Positions 25,900 through 35,177 of a stretch of DNA of 64,000 nucleotides are shown piece by piece. The stretch covers positions 35,752 to 99,751 of the forward strand of contig NZ_VTUZ01000038.1 in assembly GCF_008369935.1 (NCBI RefSeq), given 5' to 3'. Source of the DNA: Paraburkholderia panacisoli. GTDB lineage: Bacteria; Pseudomonadota; Gammaproteobacteria; Burkholderiales; Burkholderiaceae. Below the pieces are notes generated by a model, which searched no databases, was not told the DNA's origin, and saw only the letters and a list, made by a program, of their open reading frames with translations. The position numbers and the translations under genes are program-made. Positions within the stretch are counted from its first letter, which is position 1. Each line of letters starts with the position of its first letter.

Positions 25900-27837
25900 A
25901 TGCGCCGCACTATTGCAACCGTGTCGCTGAGCGGCACGCTGCCTGAGAAGCTCGAGGCCATTGCCGCCGCGCGTTTCGACGGCATCGAACTGTTCGAAAA
26001 CGACTTCGTCAACTACAAGGGTTCGGCCTCGCAAGTGCGAGCGATGGCGAGCGATCTCGGCCTGAGCATCGACCTGTACCAGCCGTTCCGCGATTTCGAA
26101 GGGATGCCCGACGCGCAGTTCCGGCGCAGCCTGGAGCGAGCCGAGCGCAAATTCGACCTGATGCAGGAGCTGGATGTCTCGATGGTGCTGTGCTGCTCGA
26201 ACACGTCGCCGCTCACCATCGACGACCCGGACCTCGCGGCGGCGCAACTGCACGAGCTTGCCGGACGCGCGGCGGCGCGCAACCTGCGGGTCGGCTTCGA
26301 GGCGCTCGCCTGGGGGCGCGCGACGAACCTGTACGGGCAGGCCTGGGAGATCGTGCGGCGCGCCGATCATCCGCACCTCGGGCTGATCCTCGACAGCTTC
26401 CATACGCTGTCGCTGAAGGACGACCCGGCCGGCATCGCCGGGATTCCCGGGCACAAGATCTTCTTTCTGCAGATGGCGGATGCGCCGCTGCTGTCGATGG
26501 ACGTGCTGCAATGGGCTCGGCATTACCGCTCGTTCCCCGGCCAGGGACAGTTCGACATGGCGAACTTCCTCGAACAGGTGTTGCTGGCCGGCTATACCGG
26601 GCCGTTGTCGCTGGAGATCTTCAACGACGTCTTCCGCGAAACGCCTAACCGCCGCATAGCCGTCGACGCGATGCGCTCGCTGCTTTATCTGGAGAGCCAG
26701 GTGCGCGACCGGCTCGAGCATCCCGCGCCGCCCGACGGCAAGCCGGACCATGCGAAATACGCGGAGCAGCGCGCACGTGTGCTGCAACGTATCGAACTGT
26801 ATAGCCCGCCGCCGCTGCCGGAGATCGCCGGGCTGTCATACATCGAGTTCGCCGCGGACGAGGCGTCGGCCGCACAGTTCGACACGCTCTTGCAGCAACT
26901 CGGCTTTCGCCGCGCGGGTCGGCATCGGTCCAAGGCAGTGGTGCTGTACCGGCAGGGGGACATCAATCTGATCGTCAACGCCCAGCCGAACTCGTTCGCG
27001 CGATCGCGTTTCGAAACGCATGGCCTGTCGGTCTGCGCGCTTGCCGTGCGCACCGCGGACCCGGAAGGCGCGGTCGGCCGCGCAACGGCGATGCAGTCCA
27101 AGCGCTACGACGGCCCCATCGGCCCCTACGAGCAGCGCGTGCCCGCGGTCGTCTCGCCGGGCGGAAGCCTCGTGAGCTTCGTATCGTCGGCGCTCGGTCC
27201 GAATGGCCTTTACGAGGCCGATTTCGTGCTCGACGACGAATCCGACGCGGCCGGTCAAGGCGTCGGGCTGCAACAGATCGACCATGTCGCGCTCGGCCTC
27301 GCGGTCGATCAGCAGGACACGTGGATTCTGTTCTCGCGCGCGGTGCTCGGCCTGGAACCGGGCGAGAGCCTCGAACTGGCCGATCCGTTCGGGCTCGTGC
27401 GCAGCCGCGGCGTCGCCAACGCGGATCGCAGCATGCGCCTCGTGCTCAATGTGTCGCCGGGACCGGGAACGCGCACCGCACGGACGGTGGCGGCCGGCGG
27501 CGGCGTCACGGTTCACCACATCGCGCTGAACTGCCACGACATCTTCGACACCGTCGCGCGAATGAGGGCTAGGGGCGCGCGCTTCGTGCCCATCTCCGGG
27601 AACTACTACGACGATCTGATCACGCGCATCGACCTCGATGAACATCTGGTGGCCCGCATGCGCGATGCCGGGATATTGTTCGACCGGTCCCAGGCCGGCG
27701 ACTATTTTCACATTTACACCGAGAGCTTCAACGACGGTCTCTTCTTCGAAGTCGTGCAACGCGTCAATGCGTATGATGGCTACGGTGCGACCAATGCGCC
27801 GGCGCGGATGGCGTCACAGGCTCAACGCGGCGCTTGA
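25900..27837 (+). CDS. quiC: 3-dehydroshikimate dehydratase fused to an HPPD-like domain
   Basis: A 645-residue two-domain protein. Residues 1-275 form a sugar-phosphate isomerase/AP-endonuclease-type TIM barrel with metal-site segments (VGFEALAW, LILDSFHTLS, SLEIFND). Residues about 285-635 are a vicinal-oxygen-chelate domain like 4-hydroxyphenylpyruvate dioxygenase, retaining the metal triad pattern (IDHVALG, VHHIALN, FFEVVQR). This fused architecture is known for QuiC-type dehydratases that turn 3-dehydroshikimate into protocatechuate in quinate/shikimate catabolism. Downstream protocatechuate genes are not in the window. Follows the Gfo/Idh/MocA gene. Confidence 0.88.
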   Translation: MRRTIATVSLSGTLPEKLEAIAAARFDGIELFENDFVNYKGSASQVRAMASDLGLSIDLYQPFRDFEGMPDAQFRRSLERAERKFDLMQELDVSMVLCCSNTSPLTIDDPDLAAAQLHELAGRAAARNLRVGFEALAWGRATNLYGQAWEIVRRADHPHLGLILDSFHTLSLKDDPAGIAGIPGHKIFFLQMADAPLLSMDVLQWARHYRSFPGQGQFDMANFLEQVLLAGYTGPLSLEIFNDVFRETPNRRIAVDAMRSLLYLESQVRDRLEHPAPPDGKPDHAKYAEQRARVLQRIELYSPPPLPEIAGLSYIEFAADEASAAQFDTLLQQLGFRRAGRHRSKAVVLYRQGDINLIVNAQPNSFARSRFETHGLSVCALAVRTADPEGAVGRATAMQSKRYDGPIGPYEQRVPAVVSPGGSLVSFVSSALGPNGLYEADFVLDDESDAAGQGVGLQQIDHVALGLAVDQQDTWILFSRAVLGLEPGESLELADPFGLVRSRGVANADRSMRLVLNVSPGPGTRTARTVAAGGGVTVHHIALNCHDIFDTVARMRARGARFVPISGNYYDDLITRIDLDEHLVARMRDAGILFDRSQAGDYFHIYTESFNDGLFFEVVQRVNAYDGYGATNAPARMASQAQRGA

Positions 27838-28071
27838 ACGTTTTGCGCGGATCTTGACGTACCCGCTCGGGGGCGCCGGCCGGCGCCCCCGATGCGTTGC
27901 GCATGCCAAGCCGCACGAACCACCCCGCTGGAAAGTGCGAATGAGCAACGCAAGCCCCCATCCCGTCACGCTTTGGTTATGATCCCGGCAGACCTCCACT
28001 TTTACCGCCGCGACTTTGTCCCGGCTCAGTTCCGATCTGCCGCGATCCGCTGCAAATGCAATGAGTGACCC

Positions 28072-29205
28072 ATGAGTGACATCACACAGCCGCCGTTTTC
28101 CATTCTTTTCGTCGATGACGAGGAGATGTCGCGCAACCACTTCGCACGCGCGATTCGTGCGGACTACTGCGTGCATGTCGCGCAGAGCGCAAACGAGGCG
28201 ATTGGCGTGCTGCGCGAGCACGGCGCGGAGATCGCCGTACTGGTGACGGACTACCGGATGCCGGGGCGCGATGGCGACGATCTGCTGCGCCAGGTCGCGC
28301 ACGAGTATCCGCAGATCGTGCGGATACTCGTGACCGCGTATGCGGACAAGGACATGCTGTTGCAGACGGTCAATACCGGCGACGTGTTCCGTATTCTCGA
28401 AAAGCCGCTGCGCACGGAAAAGGTCCGTGAGGTCCTGCAATTGGCGATCGCGCGCTACTCGGAGCGGGAAACGCGTCAACAACGGCTATTGGCGATGGAC
28501 GAGACGCTCGCTTTCCTCGCCCACGAACTCAATACGCCGTTGGCGACGATCTCGCTCTTTGCGCGCTCCGTCGAGAACGACGTGGTCGAGCAATATGATC
28601 CGGCGCGCCAGAAGGAGATCGGTCACGCAGCGACGTCGATGCTGAACAATGCACAGTATTGCCTGACGCTGATCTCGTCGTTCTGGGAGACGGTGCACAA
28701 AAGCGGCGGCCAGCAGTCAGCCTCGGAGGCGGGCAGCCGCGAAGTCAAGGCGACGCGTCTGATCGCCACGCTGCTCGACACCTATCCGTTCGTCGGCTCG
28801 CAGCGCGACTGGATACGGGTCGAGGTGCAGGGGGATTTCGTCGTGCGTGCGATGCCCAATTGCGTGGCGCTGGTGCTTTCCTCGCTGCTGTCCAATGCGC
28901 TGCGCGCGCTCGACGGCACGACCGAGCCTGCGCTCTGCCTTGAAATCGTGGACAGTCCCGAGCCCGAGATCCGCATGCGCGACAACGGTCCCGGCATCGC
29001 ACCCGAGGTCAAGGCGCGCTTGCTGCTGGACCCCGTCACCACTTACGCCGGGGCGGGCGGCCACGGCATGGGGATGATCTTTTGCAACCGCATCATGCAA
29101 TCGTTCGGCGGGTGCCTGCGGATCGAGTCCGAGCTGGGCACGGGGACCACGGTCACGATGGGTTTTCCGGGTGCGAAAGGGCGGATGCTGGCCGCGGGCC
29201 AATGA
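28072..29205 (+). CDS. Receiver-histidine kinase protein (PhcR/PhcQ-like response regulator)
   Basis: A 377-residue cytoplasmic protein. Receiver domain at 1-125 with acidic pair D15/D16, phospho-acceptor D60 (LVTDYRMPG) and K111 (ILEKPL). A dimerisation/phospho-His helix follows (H151 in FLAHELNTPLATI), then a HATPase domain with DNGPGIAPE and GGHGMGM boxes. No membrane segment and no DNA-binding output. REC followed by a kinase core is the layout of Ralstonia PhcR/PhcQ, which act with the PhcS sensor; here a PhcS/CqsS-type sensor lies just downstream on the opposite strand, 46 bp away, tail to tail. Confidence 0.88.
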   Translation: MSDITQPPFSILFVDDEEMSRNHFARAIRADYCVHVAQSANEAIGVLREHGAEIAVLVTDYRMPGRDGDDLLRQVAHEYPQIVRILVTAYADKDMLLQTVNTGDVFRILEKPLRTEKVREVLQLAIARYSERETRQQRLLAMDETLAFLAHELNTPLATISLFARSVENDVVEQYDPARQKEIGHAATSMLNNAQYCLTLISSFWETVHKSGGQQSASEAGSREVKATRLIATLLDTYPFVGSQRDWIRVEVQGDFVVRAMPNCVALVLSSLLSNALRALDGTTEPALCLEIVDSPEPEIRMRDNGPGIAPEVKARLLLDPVTTYAGAGGHGMGMIFCNRIMQSFGGCLRIESELGTGTTVTMGFPGAKGRMLAAGQ

Positions 29206-29251
29206 GCACACGTGCGCGGCCGACCTGCATGGTCACACCGCGAGCGGGCCG

Positions 29252-31798
29252 CTACTCGCTCAACGCGTCGCGATGAGCGCGCCGCGCTTTGGTCGACCCG
29301 TAATACCGCAGCAACGCGTCGGCTGAACGTTCGCCCAACGAGCAGATTCGTGCGAGCCAGTCGGGCTCCGCGGGCCATTCACCGTCGATCACGCGCGGAT
29401 ATATTTGCCTCGCGAACTGATGCAGCGCCCTTGCTCCAATGTTGCCGCTGACGCCGAGCAGAACGTGCAACGCGCCGTGCGCCGACTTGACGTCGAGGGC
29501 CGCGGCGCTGGCCGCAAGCCGCTCGACCAGCGAGCGGATCTGTTCGATGCCGTTGAGAAACGAGTCGTCGAGCAGATCGAGCGCGACCAGTTCTTCGAGG
29601 TGATCTTCATCGAGCAGGTCGTTTTGCGCGATGGCCACAGGCTGTTCGATCGACGCAACAGGCGCCGGTGACAGTTCCGTTTGCGCCGCGATGTTCAAGG
29701 CGGGTTGTGGTGCAAACTGTCTCGCAAGACACGCGTAAAGAGAGCCGGCCTGCACCGGTTTGATCATCACCTCGTTCATGCCGGCGGCGAGGCACGCGTG
29801 CACGGATTCGATATCCGACTGGCTCGTCAACGCGATGATCGGCACGTTCGCATGCAGGTCGGTGCGCGCGCGAATCTGCATGGTAGTGTCGACGCCGCTC
29901 ATGCCCGGCATGTTCATATCCATCAGGATCGCGTCGATCGCGCCGTTTTGCTGCAACCGGGCCAGCACGGCTTGCCCATGCTCGGCCTCGATCACGCTCG
30001 CGCCGCAACGCTCCAGATAGGTCTTGGCAACCAGTCGGCTGTAGGTGTCGTCGTCGGCCACGAGAATCGATTTGCCGGCAAAGCCGTCTGAACGCTGGCC
30101 CGCATGATGCCGGCCGCCGTTTTCGAGGAGCGTCTGCAAAGCGCTGATCAGATCCTGCACGCTCGACGACTTGCTGATGATTTCATCCATCCCGGCTCTG
30201 CGGGCGTGCACGCGGACCGCGTTGCCGGGCTCCGCCGTATACGCGGCAATCAGCACGCTGCGGTTCGGACATGCGTGGTCGGCGCGAATCTTCTCGGTGG
30301 CGGCATAGCCATCCAGAACCGGCATGCTGATGTCCATCAGCACGAGGTCATAGGGCGACGACTGCCGCAGCGTCGTCAACGCGATCGCGCCGTTTTCGGC
30401 TTCGCTCACATGGGCGCCCGCCCGCGTCAGTGCGCGACCGGTTCGGGTCCGCTGACCGGCGTCGTCGTCGACGATCAGGATGCGCTTGCCTTCGAAAACC
30501 GGCGCGGCGCGCTCGAAAATCCGCTGCTCATGTTCCGCGACTTCGCCTTTCGATACGGTGGGAAACCGCAGCGTGAATTCCGTGAACTTGCCGACTTCCG
30601 ACTGGCAACCGATGCTTCCGCCGAACGCGTGCATCGCGCGCTGGCAGTACGCGAGCCCGAGGCCCGTGCCTCCCGAATTGCCCGCCGTGCGAAACGGCTC
30701 GAACAGATGCGGCAGGATCTCGGGCGCGATGCCGCTGCCGGTGTCGCGCACGATCACCGACTGTTTGTCGACCGTGAGCGTGAGCGTTGCCGCCGGATGC
30801 GTGGCAATGTGATAGAGCGCGTTCTTGATCAGGTTGAACAGCGTGAACAGATAGACGGTCTCGTCGACTTTGAAGACGAAATCTTCTCGCACCACGAGCT
30901 TGACCTTGCCGCGCTCCTTGACATCGTCGAAGCCGTATTCTTCCAGCGCCTTGCTTGTGGTCGCCGCCGCGCTCAGATAGGTCAGGCGATCCGAGCGAAC
31001 GGATTTCGCGCTGACTTCGTCGAGTGTCATCGCGATGATGCGCAGGCCTCGCTCGATCGACAACTGTCCTTGCGCGAGATGTTCATACAGCGCCGCCGTG
31101 CCGCCGGACGGCGGCGCGGGCGCCCGGTTGGCTTCCGTCGTCGCCGGCAAGGCTTCTTCCACGCGGTCCAGAACGTGCCTCAACTGGCTGAGCGGGTTGC
31201 GCATTTCGTGCGCGATCGAGCCCGCGAGCGCCTGCAGCGCGCGGTTCTTTTCGACGAAGATGCGCCCCTTGCTGATCGCATGGCTGAACGCCATGCTGCA
31301 CAGGACGACGACCGGTAGCAACGCGAGATTGGACTTGTCGGCCGCGGCGAGGACGATCGGCGCCGGGGCGGAGATCACCGCGGCCGCCGCGCCGGAAAAT
31401 ACGCCAATGCCGATACAGGTGAGCAGCAAAAGCGGATTGTCGATACATAGCGCCATAATGAAAATCATCATGACCTCGGTCATCATCCACATCGTGGAGA
31501 ATGAATTCCTGACCGTAAGAAATGTGCAAACGAACGGCAATACGTAGATCAGCGCGCAATGCCAGTAAATCAGCAGAAAATGGTTAAAGCGCTTTGGCCA
31601 ATGCGCGTGAAACAGCAATGGAATGCAAATGAACGCGGCACTGAGGCGGAGCCAAAGATTGTCGTATGGCTGCGGCAGGATATACGTCCACACGACGTAA
31701 TAGATGGGGTGGCACAGGAGGCCGAGTGCGCCGCCCCATCGAATTGCAAACCTGCTTCGTTCCAGCATATCCCGCATGCTTTCGCGCGATATCGCCAT
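29252..31798 (-). CDS. CqsS/LqsS/PhcS-type hybrid sensor histidine kinase with REC-REC-HPt
   Basis: An 848-residue phosphorelay protein. About six membrane helices fill residues 20-175, beginning with CHPIYYVVWTYILPQPYDN, which I recognise from quorum-sensing kinases CqsS (Vibrio), LqsS (Legionella) and PhcS (Ralstonia). The phospho-His is H197 in SIAHEMRNPLSQL; the HATPase domain shows NLIKNAL, DTGSGIAPE and GGTGLGL boxes. Two receivers follow (LIVDDDAGQ...LMDISMP and LVADDDTYS...LMDMNMP) and a C-terminal HPt domain (ALHVLLGVSGNIGA). It starts 16 bp after the reductase gene, so the two share a transcript. Likely senses a small hydrophobic signal in the membrane. Confidence 0.92.
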   Translation of the reverse strand: MAISRESMRDMLERSRFAIRWGGALGLLCHPIYYVVWTYILPQPYDNLWLRLSAAFICIPLLFHAHWPKRFNHFLLIYWHCALIYVLPFVCTFLTVRNSFSTMWMMTEVMMIFIMALCIDNPLLLLTCIGIGVFSGAAAAVISAPAPIVLAAADKSNLALLPVVVLCSMAFSHAISKGRIFVEKNRALQALAGSIAHEMRNPLSQLRHVLDRVEEALPATTEANRAPAPPSGGTAALYEHLAQGQLSIERGLRIIAMTLDEVSAKSVRSDRLTYLSAAATTSKALEEYGFDDVKERGKVKLVVREDFVFKVDETVYLFTLFNLIKNALYHIATHPAATLTLTVDKQSVIVRDTGSGIAPEILPHLFEPFRTAGNSGGTGLGLAYCQRAMHAFGGSIGCQSEVGKFTEFTLRFPTVSKGEVAEHEQRIFERAAPVFEGKRILIVDDDAGQRTRTGRALTRAGAHVSEAENGAIALTTLRQSSPYDLVLMDISMPVLDGYAATEKIRADHACPNRSVLIAAYTAEPGNAVRVHARRAGMDEIISKSSSVQDLISALQTLLENGGRHHAGQRSDGFAGKSILVADDDTYSRLVAKTYLERCGASVIEAEHGQAVLARLQQNGAIDAILMDMNMPGMSGVDTTMQIRARTDLHANVPIIALTSQSDIESVHACLAAGMNEVMIKPVQAGSLYACLARQFAPQPALNIAAQTELSPAPVASIEQPVAIAQNDLLDEDHLEELVALDLLDDSFLNGIEQIRSLVERLAASAAALDVKSAHGALHVLLGVSGNIGARALHQFARQIYPRVIDGEWPAEPDWLARICSLGERSADALLRYYGSTKARRAHRDALSE

Positions 31799-31814
31799 CA
31801 GGCCTCCATTATCG

Positions 31815-33041
31815 TTACGATCCTATCAACTCGTGTTTGCTGCGTTGCTGCGTTTCCAGGCTGATCGGCGAGCCATTCTTTCCATGGAAAGGACCGACCG
31901 AAAACCCATACTTCTTCAGGAGACTGTGAGTATAGGAGACCGACCATACGGGCGGGCTGCCGATGATGAAGTCCGACGCAATGCCTTCCTGCCAGGCCGA
32001 GTAGCCCTCCGCGAAACACGTATAGCAATCGCGCGTGGACGGCAGTCGGAACGGAAAAGTCGTGTCGAGTCCGGCGGGGCCACGGGCGAAGCACTCAATA
32101 TATAGCGTATGGCCGCGTGAAGCGAGTTCGGCTTCTACGCTCGCCGCGCGCGGGTGGGAGTCGTCGATCCAGAACTGCGCCCGCTTCAGATCGGCGGCGG
32201 TGAGGTAGGGCACGCTGGTGCTGCTCGCGAGGATCGCGCCGTCGAATTGCGGCAGCGGCGTGTCCGGGCTGAAGGTGTGCACCGACACCCGCGATTTGCC
32301 CAGCAGGTCCGACGCCAGTAGTTCTTTTGCCTGTTCGGTGAGCAGATTCACCTTGTCCGGCAGGTCGATCAGAATCAACTCCTTCGGCACATCCTTGTAG
32401 AGCAGATACTTGGCGACCGTCGTGCCGAGCCGCCCGGCCGCGCCGAATAGCGCGAGCCTGGTCTTGCCGAATTCGAGGTCGAGCTCGTTGCAGCAATGGA
32501 CCGCCCAGTCCTTCAGCATCGCGGCCGTGGCCGCATGGCCGGTGGTGATATGAGGCGGCTTCGTATGCCGCGGCAGCGCGCCGTAATTGCACGCATACGG
32601 CGTGGAAGCGCCCATCGCCACCATGTTCAGGCCCGCTTGCCTTGCCAGTTCGAGGGCCGGAAAAAATTGCGTCTCCCTGAACCGCTTGATGCCGCGCGGG
32701 CTGCCGAGCCACATCTCGAGCGGCACCGGGCAGGCGATATTGGCGCCGATGACCTGAGAGCCCGAGTAGATCGGCGAAGCAATAAAAGGCTTGGTATTCC
32801 ACAGCTCCTCTTCAAACGCGGCGTTTCTGTGTTTAACGTTATGAAAAGAAAATGAAAGCGTATCCCAGTCCGTAGCGTGAAATAGAAAACCGACGCCGCC
32901 ATGCCCCGCGGCCAGGTTGTCCCGGATCTCTTCCGGATGAATTGTGTGTTTGAGCGTAAGTGGTGCACTATTCAGCTGCAAATGGAGACCCGCTTGCTCG
33001 ACGGAGTTGGTCAACACTTCTTTATGAAGAGAAGTTTTCAT
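31815..33041 (-). CDS. Homologue of cyanobacterial acyl-ACP reductase (AAR family)
   Basis: A 408-residue soluble protein. A Rossmann NADPH site GAAGRLG is at 200-206. The C-terminal TCFAEGYSAW (341-350) matches the ACFAE motif of Synechococcus acyl-ACP reductase, placing the thioester cysteine at C342; the TTGHAATAA (167-175) and WIDDSHPRAAS (291-301) segments also align with AAR (TTGNTHTAY and LIDGGYPKN). AAR converts fatty acyl-ACP to fatty aldehyde. The protein is longer than AAR (about 341 aa) at its N-terminus. Directly upstream of the quorum-type sensor kinase in one transcript, so I infer it makes or processes a fatty-acid-derived signal. Identification is by recall and motif alignment. 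Confidence 0.75.
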   Translation of the reverse strand: MKTSLHKEVLTNSVEQAGLHLQLNSAPLTLKHTIHPEEIRDNLAAGHGGVGFLFHATDWDTLSFSFHNVKHRNAAFEEELWNTKPFIASPIYSGSQVIGANIACPVPLEMWLGSPRGIKRFRETQFFPALELARQAGLNMVAMGASTPYACNYGALPRHTKPPHITTGHAATAAMLKDWAVHCCNELDLEFGKTRLALFGAAGRLGTTVAKYLLYKDVPKELILIDLPDKVNLLTEQAKELLASDLLGKSRVSVHTFSPDTPLPQFDGAILASSTSVPYLTAADLKRAQFWIDDSHPRAASVEAELASRGHTLYIECFARGPAGLDTTFPFRLPSTRDCYTCFAEGYSAWQEGIASDFIIGSPPVWSVSYTHSLLKKYGFSVGPFHGKNGSPISLETQQRSKHELIGS

Positions 33042-33854
33042 TGGTTTTCCCTTAGGATGAAATTACGCTGGAAAATCAGCGCGATGTAGCCAGTCAAAAG
33101 CGACAGACGACCCTGCAACTCTAGAGAAATCCGCTGTGATGTGCCCGTTTGTTCATTAACACAGCCTTGATCCCGTATTGGCGTAAACCCGTTGGCGGGA
33201 CTTGAAGTCGATGCAATTAGCATATCGGGCGAAACGGAATAAATGACCATGTGCCCAGGCGGACGTTCTGCCGAGGGCGCGGCTGCGGGGGCCAAGGGGT
33301 GTCGGCGGTGTCGGTGTCGGGAGGTCGTGAGTCGTTCGTTTCAAACGATTACCAGGAACCACCGTCCTGCACGACTCGCCACGACCGCCGTCATGAGATT
33401 GTCCGGCCACCGGCATCTCGTTCGCAGTGGTCACGCCGAATCGCGCGCGTCAGTTGATCGGCCAGGCCGCGTTGTCCCACCGAGCGACGCCGCGTTTGCC
33501 GTCCCCAGACCTCGCGGGCGCGCCGTACGGCACCGACGCGGCCGGACGGTGGTCGTCCAGAGATCGGTCACGTTCTGGTTTACCTGGAACTGGACCGGTC
33601 GAGTCGAGCACGGGCGCGCCAGTCAAAGCATTCATCCAGGCCGTGAGTGCTGTTCTGCAAGCGGCGTTGGATGCGGAGCGCGGCCAAGGTCGGGCAGGGC
33701 AATTGTCGGTGGACGTGCTACGTTCTGGTCCGGCGCGGCCTGTCGCCGCGCGCCACCCTCGCGGTGGCCGCGAGGCGCTGTCAGTCCGTTATCAGCCCGC
33801 GGGCGGCCGCGAAAAGCGAGTGCGGATGGCAACGTCCCGTCCATCCCACCCGGC
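33042..33854. other. Intergenic region upstream of the reductase-kinase operon
   Basis: 813 bp. Long open frames cross it (33243-34241 plus) but have Arg/Gly-rich shadow composition and no ribosome site. A near-palindrome (CGAT-GCAATTAGC-ATATCG) at about 33209-33227 lies about 170 bp upstream of the reductase start and may be a regulator site. Otherwise nothing recognised. Confidence 0.45.
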
Positions 33855-35177
33855 CTACCGCGTAACGGCGTACCCGATCCGCGCAATCCACCGATGCTGG
33901 TTGTAGTCGAGAATATCTTCGCCGTAGCCGGTAAAGAATCCGACCCACAGAAAGCCGCCCCACGAACTGTTGATCAGCTTCGCCAATGGATAGGTGAACT
34001 GCGTGTCGATACTGCCGTAAGTGGATTTCGTGCCCTTTCTCAAGGTCGTAGCCAGTTGCCAGCCATCTGTACTGCCGTACTTGAGCAGCAGATCCACATA
34101 ACCCCGATAGTCTGCGATATTCGAGTTCTCGCCTGCAATGTGGACGTAGTAGTAGATCTTCGGCTCCACGGTCAGGTGATTGCTGTTCAGGTCGCCGAAT
34201 TCCCACTTCGGGCGCACGAAGAGAATGTCGATGCCGCGTGATTCCGGACCGTCGCGCCCATTCGATTCGTGACTGTAGCCGGCCGCTATGCCCATCTTGC
34301 TGAACCACGAACTCTTCCAGCCGGTGTCGTCCAGCGAATAGAACAATTGCGGCATGTAGCTCGTATCGCGGAAGGGCGCGGAGTACTCGCCGAGATCCCA
34401 CAGCGAGGTTTGCGTATAGCCAAAATACAGGTTATCGACGAAGCCGCGTGAGCGCGGATCGTCCGGCACGACGAGGCGGAATTTGAAGCTCAACTGGAAT
34501 TTCGCGAGGTTTTCTCCGTTCGAGCCATCGGCAAAGTACATCGGTTCATAAGTGGAGAAGCGGCTCAGGAAGCTATTGACTTCAGGGGTAGGCGCATTCG
34601 CGCGAGCGAGCTTCGGAGAAACGGGGAAAGTACTCGCGGGCTGTTGCGCGACGCCAGCAGCCTCGTCATGAGAGCCTTCAGCCGAAGCCAGCGCAGCCGA
34701 CTTGCCGGATTCGGGCGGCCGGGTGAGCAACACGAAAGAGGGCGAGACGTCGAGTTCCGGCACGTCGATCTTCATCGCGCCGCGCGCCCACTTGGGCCAC
34801 GTGCCGCTGTAGCGGATCGCTTTGAGATCACCCGGCGCCAGCTTCAGATGGTCCGGCGCGCCGCTCTCACGCGTGAGCGTCAGTGGCTTGGGAATGACAT
34901 CGGAGTTGCTGATGGAAATGTTCAACTGCGCGGGAACGTCCATCTCCGTGCCGCCCGGTTGATCGCCGGAATAGACGACGATCACTTCGAGCGGTGCGGT
35001 GGAGAGCGCCTCGCGCGGCGGACGCAGCACGGCCACGCCTGCAAAACTGTAAGCCGGATAGCTGGCGCAGAGCACCAGTACGCTTAAACCCAGAGGTAAC
35101 CCGCGAAAGTGTGAGTCATTACCGCCATGGGCGGAAATGCGGTCTCTCCTTACTCGAAACATCAATCGATTCCACAC
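33855..35177 (-). CDS. pldA: Outer membrane phospholipase A (OMPLA)
   Basis: A 440-residue protein with a GTG start at 35177 preceded by TAGGAG. Signal peptide to about residue 46, a lead-in region of about 150 residues unlike E. coli PldA, then the beta-barrel domain. Catalytic residues lie in YSHESNGRDGPESRG (H303, S305) as in the OMPLA HxSNGR motif. OMPLA hydrolyses phospholipids in the outer leaflet when the membrane is perturbed and is dimer- and calcium-activated. Monocistronic, with 636 bp upstream. Confidence 0.92.
   Translation of the reverse strand: MWNRLMFRVRRDRISAHGGNDSHFRGLPLGLSVLVLCASYPAYSFAGVAVLRPPREALSTAPLEVIVVYSGDQPGGTEMDVPAQLNISISNSDVIPKPLTLTRESGAPDHLKLAPGDLKAIRYSGTWPKWARGAMKIDVPELDVSPSFVLLTRPPESGKSAALASAEGSHDEAAGVAQQPASTFPVSPKLARANAPTPEVNSFLSRFSTYEPMYFADGSNGENLAKFQLSFKFRLVVPDDPRSRGFVDNLYFGYTQTSLWDLGEYSAPFRDTSYMPQLFYSLDDTGWKSSWFSKMGIAAGYSHESNGRDGPESRGIDILFVRPKWEFGDLNSNHLTVEPKIYYYVHIAGENSNIADYRGYVDLLLKYGSTDGWQLATTLRKGTKSTYGSIDTQFTYPLAKLINSSWGGFLWVGFFTGYGEDILDYNQHRWIARIGYAVTR

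Noticed and set aside
33243..34241. 332-codon plus-strand frame
   Set aside because: Second half is antisense to pldA; first half has Arg/Gly-rich, non-conserved composition and no ribosome site.
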